Source: Lachnospiraceae bacterium UBA2860 (GTDB taxonomy: Bacteria; Bacillota; Clostridia; Lachnospirales; Lachnospiraceae). From it: a stretch of DNA of 9,363 nucleotides. A program made the position numbers and the translations under genes. Below are positions 5,925 through 9,363 of the stretch, piece after piece. Under the pieces are notes generated by a model. It had not been told where the DNA came from. It ran no database searches and saw only the letters and a program-made list of their open reading frames with translations. The stretch is from contig DEFE01000034.1 of NCBI GenBank assembly GCA_002350625.1, positions 7,049 through 16,411 on the forward strand. The letters are read 5' to 3'. Positions within the stretch are counted from its first letter, which is position 1, and each line of letters starts with the position of its first letter.

Positions 5925-7127
5925 ATGGCAACGGAAAACACGGAACTGAAAGCGGCGATCGAGCTGCTTGAGAAGGAGAAAGGGATCAGCAGGGAATCCC
6001 TCCTCGATTCGATTGAGCAGTCTCTCATGACGGCGTGCAAGTCCCATTTTGGAAAGAATGACAATATCATCGTCAGAATCGATCCGGAGACCTGCGCCTA
6101 TACGGTGACCGCAGAGAAGGAAGTGGTCGAGGACGAAGCGCATATCGTCGACGCAACGCTGCAGGTGACGCTTGAGGAGGCACGCCGCACGGATCCGCAT
6201 GTGATGGCCGGCGACATTATTACAATGGATATCAATTCCAAAGCTTTTGGCCGCATCGCGACGATGAACGCCAAGAATATTATTCTGCAGCGCATCCGCG
6301 AAGAGGAGCGGAACGCGGTATTTAATCAGTATAACAGCAAGGTGAAGGAGATCGTCTCCGGCGTCGTGCAGAGGATGCAGGGAAAGTCCTATTGCATCAA
6401 TCTCGGAAAGGCGGACGCGCTGCTCAATGAGAACGAGCAGGTGCGCACAGAGCGCTTCCAGCCGACCGAGCGCGTGAAGGTGTACGTGATCGACGTCAAG
6501 AACTCCACTAAGGGCCCGAAGATTCTCGTCTCGAGAACACATCCCGATCTCGTCCGCAAGCTCTTCGAGGAAGAGGTCTCGGAGGTCCGCGACGGCACGG
6601 TGGAAATTATGGGAATCTCCCGCGAGCCCGGCTCGCGCACGAAGATGGCCGTCTGGTCCAACGATCCCGATGTGGATCCCGTCGGCGCCTGCGTGGGCAT
6701 GAACGGCAGCCGTGTGGGCGCGGTCGTTTCAGAGCTTCGCGGCGAAAAGATCGATATCATCGCCTGGGATGAGAATCCTGCCGTGCTCATCGAAAATGCG
6801 CTCAGTCCCGCCAAGGTCATCACGGTCGGGGCCGATCCGGATGAGAGAAGCGCCAAGGTCATCGTTCCGGATTACCAGCTTTCTCTTGCGATCGGCAAGG
6901 AGGGCCAGAACGCGCGTCTTGCCGCGAGACTTACCGGCTACAAGATCGATATCAAGTCAGAGACGCAGGCAAGAGAGTCCGGTGACTTCGACGACCTCTA
7001 TCTGGATGACTTCGATGAAAATGGTGTCTATTATGAAGAGGGGGAGGACGAATATTATGACGAATCCGGACTCATCCCGGAGGATGCCGTCCCGGACGTG
7101 TCTGGCGTGCAGGAAGAAACGGAATAA
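5925..7127 (+). CDS. nusA: Transcription termination/antitermination factor NusA
   Basis: NusA binds RNA polymerase and nascent RNA, enhances pausing and intrinsic termination, and takes part in rRNA antitermination. The 400 residues fit the Firmicutes form, which lacks the acidic repeats of E. coli NusA (~495). Domains are: RNA-polymerase-binding N-terminal domain at ~1-130 (MATENTELKAAIELLEKEKG, FGRIATMNAKNIILQRIRE); S1 domain at ~135-202 (VSGVVQRMQGKSYCINLG to KILVSRTHPDLV); KH1 with its GxxG loop as GMNG (258-261) in VGACVGMNGSRV; and KH2 with GKEG (324-327) in LAIGKEGQNARLAARLTGYKIDI. The last ~50 residues are a strongly acidic tail rich in Asp, Glu and Tyr (351-400). The start has an excellent Shine-Dalgarno, AAAGGAGGT (5912-5920). 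Its 3' end overlaps ylxR, which implies coupled translation. Confidence 0.97.
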   Translation: MATENTELKAAIELLEKEKGISRESLLDSIEQSLMTACKSHFGKNDNIIVRIDPETCAYTVTAEKEVVEDEAHIVDATLQVTLEEARRTDPHVMAGDIITMDINSKAFGRIATMNAKNIILQRIREEERNAVFNQYNSKVKEIVSGVVQRMQGKSYCINLGKADALLNENEQVRTERFQPTERVKVYVIDVKNSTKGPKILVSRTHPDLVRKLFEEEVSEVRDGTVEIMGISREPGSRTKMAVWSNDPDVDPVGACVGMNGSRVGAVVSELRGEKIDIIAWDENPAVLIENALSPAKVITVGADPDERSAKVIVPDYQLSLAIGKEGQNARLAARLTGYKIDIKSETQARESGDFDDLYLDDFDENGVYYEEGEDEYYDESGLIPEDAVPDVSGVQEETE

Positions 7128-7347
7128 AGAGGAGCTGCTCAGGATCGTGCGTCTTCCCTCAGGCGAGACGGTTTTTGATGAAAAAGGCCGCCTGAACGGA
7201 CGCGGCGCGTATCTGTGCAGGAACAGGGACTGTATCCTGAAGGCGGAAAAGAGCGGCGTGCTCGCAAGGTCGCTTAAGATCAAGGTCCCGGAGTCGGTGT
7301 ATCAGGCACTTGAAGAAATGCCGTTTTTCAGAGGAGAGCCCTCATGA
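7057..7347 (+). CDS. rnpM: YlxR/RnpM family RNA-binding protein (DUF448)
   Basis: YlxR is a small protein of the nusA-infB operon; work in B. subtilis, as I recall it, links it to RNase P RNA and renamed it RnpM. The 96-residue product has the family pattern RTCLACRKKRNKEELLRIVR (13-32) and the hallmark GRGAYLC (48-54). Cysteines at 15, 18, 54 and 59 form two spaced pairs (CxxC and CxxxxC) that could bind zinc, though this is inference. I chose the ATG at 7057 because GGGGAGG (7041-7047) lies 9 nt upstream and because Arg8-Arg9-Met10-Pro11 aligns with the basic residues that precede the proline in homologues. The ATG at 7084 (87 residues) is the alternative, but its GGAGG touches the start codon with no spacing. 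With the chosen start the gene overlaps nusA by 71 nt. Its stop overlaps the ylxQ start (ATGA, 7344-7347). Confidence 0.85.
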   Translation: MTNPDSSRRMPSRTCLACRKKRNKEELLRIVRLPSGETVFDEKGRLNGRGAYLCRNRDCILKAEKSGVLARSLKIKVPESVYQALEEMPFFRGEPS

Positions 7348-7661
7348 CAAAGGACGAAAGAATCCGCGGTTATCTGGGCCTTTCGGCCAGAGCCGGCAAG
7401 GTGGAGAGCGGAGAGTTTTCCACGGAAAAGGCAATAAAGAGCGGCAGGGCTTACCTTGCGGTTGTCGCCTGCGACGCCTCTTCAAATACAAAAAAGAAAT
7501 TCAGCAACATGTGTGAATACTACAAAGTTCCTTTCTGTGAGCTGTTTGACAGGGAGGTACTCGGCCGGACGGTCGGCAAGGAGTTCCGCGCGTCACTCGC
7601 TGTGACGGACGCAAAGCTTTCCGAAGCGATCAGAGGCCTTCTGTGCGGGGAAGAAGCATGA
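7344..7661 (+). CDS. ylxQ: YlxQ, L7Ae-family ribosomal-type protein
   Basis: This 105-residue protein belongs to the L7Ae/L30e/S12e fold family. YlxQ and its paralogue YbxF of B. subtilis bind kink-turn RNA. Family features include the N-terminal LGLSARAGKVESGEFSTEKAI (11-31), the basic strand-helix segment SGRAYLAVVACDASSNTKKKF (33-53), the CEYYKVPFCELFDREVLGRTVGK block (57-79) and AVTDAKLSEAI near the end (86-96). The start is well supported: GAGGAG (7331-7336) lies 7 nt upstream, and the ATG overlaps the ylxR stop. This position between ylxR and infB is standard. The cellular RNA target is not known from sequence; kink-turns in rRNA, RNase P RNA or riboswitches are candidates. Confidence 0.9.
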   Translation: MTKDERIRGYLGLSARAGKVESGEFSTEKAIKSGRAYLAVVACDASSNTKKKFSNMCEYYKVPFCELFDREVLGRTVGKEFRASLAVTDAKLSEAIRGLLCGEEA

Positions 7662-7708
7662 AAGCCCGCGCGTGAAGAAGCATCAGAGTAATAAGGGAGA
7701 GATACTTT

Positions 7709-9363
7709 ATGGCAAAAATCAAGGTTCACAATCTGGCGTCTGAGGTTGGCAAATCCAACCGTGACATCATCGACTATCTGACCGGCAAGGGATACGAGTC
7801 GGTCACGGCGGTGAGCGCCGTACCGGACAGCGAGGTGGCTAATATCCGCGCGATGTTCGGTGCTGTGGAAAAAGCGCCGGAGGCACCTGCCGCATCAAAC
7901 GAAAAAGAGGCCGGGCAAGCTCAAAAGGCGAAGAAAGAGCAGCCGCAGGCGGCCTCGGATGCGGATAAGCCGAAGAAAAAGAGCGGCATTGTGCGTGTGG
8001 TCCGCCAGCAGAACGCGACGCGCCAGCTGCAGCAGAGACGGCCGAGAAAACCGGCATCTCAGGCGAAGCCGGCTCCGATCGCACCGGCAGAAGCTCCTGA
8101 GACGGAACCGCTCGAGAGCCTTGTTCCGTCTGCGGCGCCGGTGAAGGAAGAAACAGTTTCCGCGGCGGTGGAGACAGCAGGAAAGCAGGAGCCCGCAAAG
8201 AAGGATGCTCCTTCGAAGGCTGCTGCTCCGAAAGAAGCGCCTGTGAGCGAGGAACGCGAAGCGAAAGCTTCGGAGAATCAGCCGGAGACAAAGGCTGAGG
8301 AGACCGGCGCGCACTCTGCGGCCGAAAAGAGCGCTGAGCCCGCCCTGGCAGAAACCGCTAAAGCTGAACCTTCGAAAGCAGAGACCGCAAAGGCCGAAGC
8401 ACCGAAGACCGAGGCGCCAAAAACCGATGCTCCGAAGTCTGAGGCTCCGAAAGCGGAGGCGGCTAAGAGTGCGGAAGCACCGGCGGATACCGGTTTCCGC
8501 AACGGCCGCGTACTGCGTTCCTACGGGACACAGATGACGAGGGAGAGCTCCTCTCAGGGGCGCACGCAGCGCGGTGAGAGAAGCGGTGCCCCGCGCGGGC
8601 CAAGAGGCGGCGCGCAGGGCGGCAGAGGTCCTCAGGCAGGCGGCCGCAGCTCATCCTACGGCCAGGGCGCGCAAAGAAGCGGAGCACCGGGCGCGGGGCG
8701 CGGCGGTGACAGACCCTACGGCGCCGGTCGCACCGGACAGGGTGCGGCAGGCAGAGGCACATCCGCTGTCAGAAGCGGTGCCCCAAGACCCGGCCAGGGC
8801 GGTTCCTTCCAGGGCCGCGGCGGCGGAAGACCCGCTCCCGCAGCCGGAGACGGTGCGCTCGCCCACAAGACGACGAGAGATTTCCGCAAGGACGGAAAGG
8901 ATCGCGAGAGATTCCGCGAAGAGAGACGGGAGCTCGGGCACGGCCGCGGCGGCGAGGCGGCAGGCAGAGGCGGCCAGGGCGGCAGAAAGCAGTTCAACCG
9001 CGTGCCAAAAGCACTCCAGAACAAAACGCCGCAGGCGCCTCAGAAAAAGGATGAGGTCGTCGTCACGGAGATCCGCGTCCCTGAGAGAATCACGGTTCGC
9101 GATCTCGCCGAAAAGATGCATATTCCGGGAGCCCAGATCGTCAAAGAACTCTTCATGAAGGGCGAGATGGTCACGCTTAATCATGAGCTTCCCTACGAGA
9201 AGGCTGAGGAAATCGCGCTCGAGCACGATATCATCTGCGAGAAGGAAGAGAGAGAAGACGTCATCGGCGCGCTGCTCGCCGAGGCTGAGGATGACGAGTC
9301 CGAGATGACGGACCGCCCGCCGGTCGTCTGTGTCATGGGCCATGTCGACCACGGCAAGACCTC
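7709..9363 (+). CDS. infB: Translation initiation factor IF2, N-terminal part (3' truncated by window end)
   Basis: IF2 is the GTPase that brings fMet-tRNA to the 30S subunit and promotes subunit joining. The frame is open to the window end; 551 codons are visible. The start has AAGGGAG (7693-7699) about 9 nt before the ATG, and MAKIKVHNLASEVGKSNRDI is a typical IF2 N-terminal domain (residues 1-50). A basic motif IVRVVRQQNATRQLQQRRP follows at ~95. Then comes a long low-complexity region: Lys/Glu/Ala/Pro-rich to ~265, including pentapeptide repeats at 208-252, and Arg/Gly/Gln/Ser-rich at ~285-385. A mixed-charge stretch (FRKDGKDRERFREERRE) precedes a second IF2 N domain at ~455-515 (VPERITVRDLAEKM). 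The G1 P-loop GHVDHGKT occupies 544-551, where the window stops. The pre-GTPase part is long compared with ~220 residues in B. subtilis. The rest of the G domain and domains II-IV lie outside. Confidence 0.96.
   Translation, partial: MAKIKVHNLASEVGKSNRDIIDYLTGKGYESVTAVSAVPDSEVANIRAMFGAVEKAPEAPAASNEKEAGQAQKAKKEQPQAASDADKPKKKSGIVRVVRQQNATRQLQQRRPRKPASQAKPAPIAPAEAPETEPLESLVPSAAPVKEETVSAAVETAGKQEPAKKDAPSKAAAPKEAPVSEEREAKASENQPETKAEETGAHSAAEKSAEPALAETAKAEPSKAETAKAEAPKTEAPKTDAPKSEAPKAEAAKSAEAPADTGFRNGRVLRSYGTQMTRESSSQGRTQRGERSGAPRGPRGGAQGGRGPQAGGRSSSYGQGAQRSGAPGAGRGGDRPYGAGRTGQGAAGRGTSAVRSGAPRPGQGGSFQGRGGGRPAPAAGDGALAHKTTRDFRKDGKDRERFREERRELGHGRGGEAAGRGGQGGRKQFNRVPKALQNKTPQAPQKKDEVVVTEIRVPERITVRDLAEKMHIPGAQIVKELFMKGEMVTLNHELPYEKAEEIALEHDIICEKEEREDVIGALLAEAEDDESEMTDRPPVVCVMGHVDHGKT
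8330..8464 (+). repeat. Nine degenerate 15-nt (pentapeptide) repeats in infB
   Basis: In the infB frame, nine consecutive five-codon units fit a K-x-E-x-P/A pattern: SAEPA, LAETA, KAEPS, KAETA, KAEAP, KTEAP, KTDAP, KSEAP and KAEAA. The last five are nearest to each other; the first two replace Lys with Ser or Leu. Synonymous codons vary between units (AAG/AAA, GCG/GCA/GCT), so this is not a very recent duplication. The product is a charged, proline-spaced, probably extended linker (residues 208-252). A partial unit (KSAEAP) follows. Confidence 0.75.
8579..8866 (+). repeat. Arg/Gly-rich block with RSGAP motif every 96 nt (three units)
   Basis: RSGAP occurs three times in infB, at 8579-8593, 8675-8689 and 8771-8785, exactly 96 nt (32 codons) apart. 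In all three units Gly-Gly follows at positions 10-11 (RSGAPxxxxGG). The DNA of the motif is also similar (AGA AGC GGT/A GCC/A CCG/A). The remainder of each unit shares composition (Gly, Arg, Gln, Ala, Tyr/Phe) but little aligned identity. This suggests an old tandem duplication inside a fast-evolving disordered segment (residues 291-386), although chance within such biased composition is possible. Confidence 0.55.

Noticed and set aside
7662..7708. Gap between ylxQ and infB as a promoter or terminator site
   Set aside because: The gap is only 47 nt, with no -35/-10 pair and no stem-loop; it holds only the infB ribosome site.
8574..9158. 194-codon plus-strand frame inside infB (Arg/Ala/Ser-rich)
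   Set aside because: It is the shifted frame of the Arg/Gly-rich infB segment. The real IF2 frame is open throughout and continues into the second IF2-N domain and the P-loop.
8651..9352. 233-codon minus-strand frame opposite infB
   Set aside because: It is a shadow of GC-rich low-complexity coding DNA with no domain and no clear ribosome site; the + strand frame contains conserved IF2 motifs.

Overview
The window looks like a GC-rich member of the Firmicutes, class Clostridia, probably Lachnospiraceae or a close relative. The basis is protein-level resemblance of the RimP-NusA-YlxR-YlxQ-IF2 block and of the type IIA topoisomerase pair, plus strong GGAGG-type ribosome binding sites and sigma-A-like promoters. 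All genes are on the + strand and the content is almost entirely core information processing. I see no mobile element, CRISPR array, tRNA, rRNA, toxin-antitoxin or defence module. I found no novel multi-gene system; the interesting signals are regulatory and structural.

Region 1 (1-933) is the 3' end of a hybrid sensor histidine kinase: the ATPase domain followed by a receiver domain. Its codon choice changes sharply part-way through.

Region 2 (934-1068) is a gap with a good promoter (TTGCAA-17-TATAAT, extended -10). A LexA/SOS-box-like palindrome sits in the promoter spacer, and the short leader holds a stem-loop. It drives region 3 (1069-5264), a two-gene operon for a type IIA topoisomerase. 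The B subunit (ParE/GyrB-like) and A subunit (ParC/GyrA-like) form the ATP-driven strand-passing A2B2 enzyme. Several motifs are more gyrase-like than topoisomerase IV-like, and the A subunit carries a GyrA-box-like motif at its extreme C-terminus.

Region 4 (5265-5421) is an AT-rich gap with a second promoter (TTGCTT-17-TATATT, extended -10). It is followed by a perfect 13-bp hairpin in the leader of rimP. This starts region 5 (5422-9363), the classic rimP-nusA-ylxR-ylxQ-infB operon. RimP matures the 30S subunit, NusA controls pausing, termination and antitermination, YlxR (RnpM) and YlxQ are small RNA-binding proteins, and IF2 loads initiator tRNA. Genes are tightly packed: nusA/ylxR overlap and ylxR/ylxQ share ATGA. 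infB is cut by the window end just inside the GTPase P-loop. Its N-terminal extension is about 540 residues long, with Lys/Glu/Ala/Pro pentapeptide repeats and an Arg/Gly-rich block containing a 32-codon periodicity.
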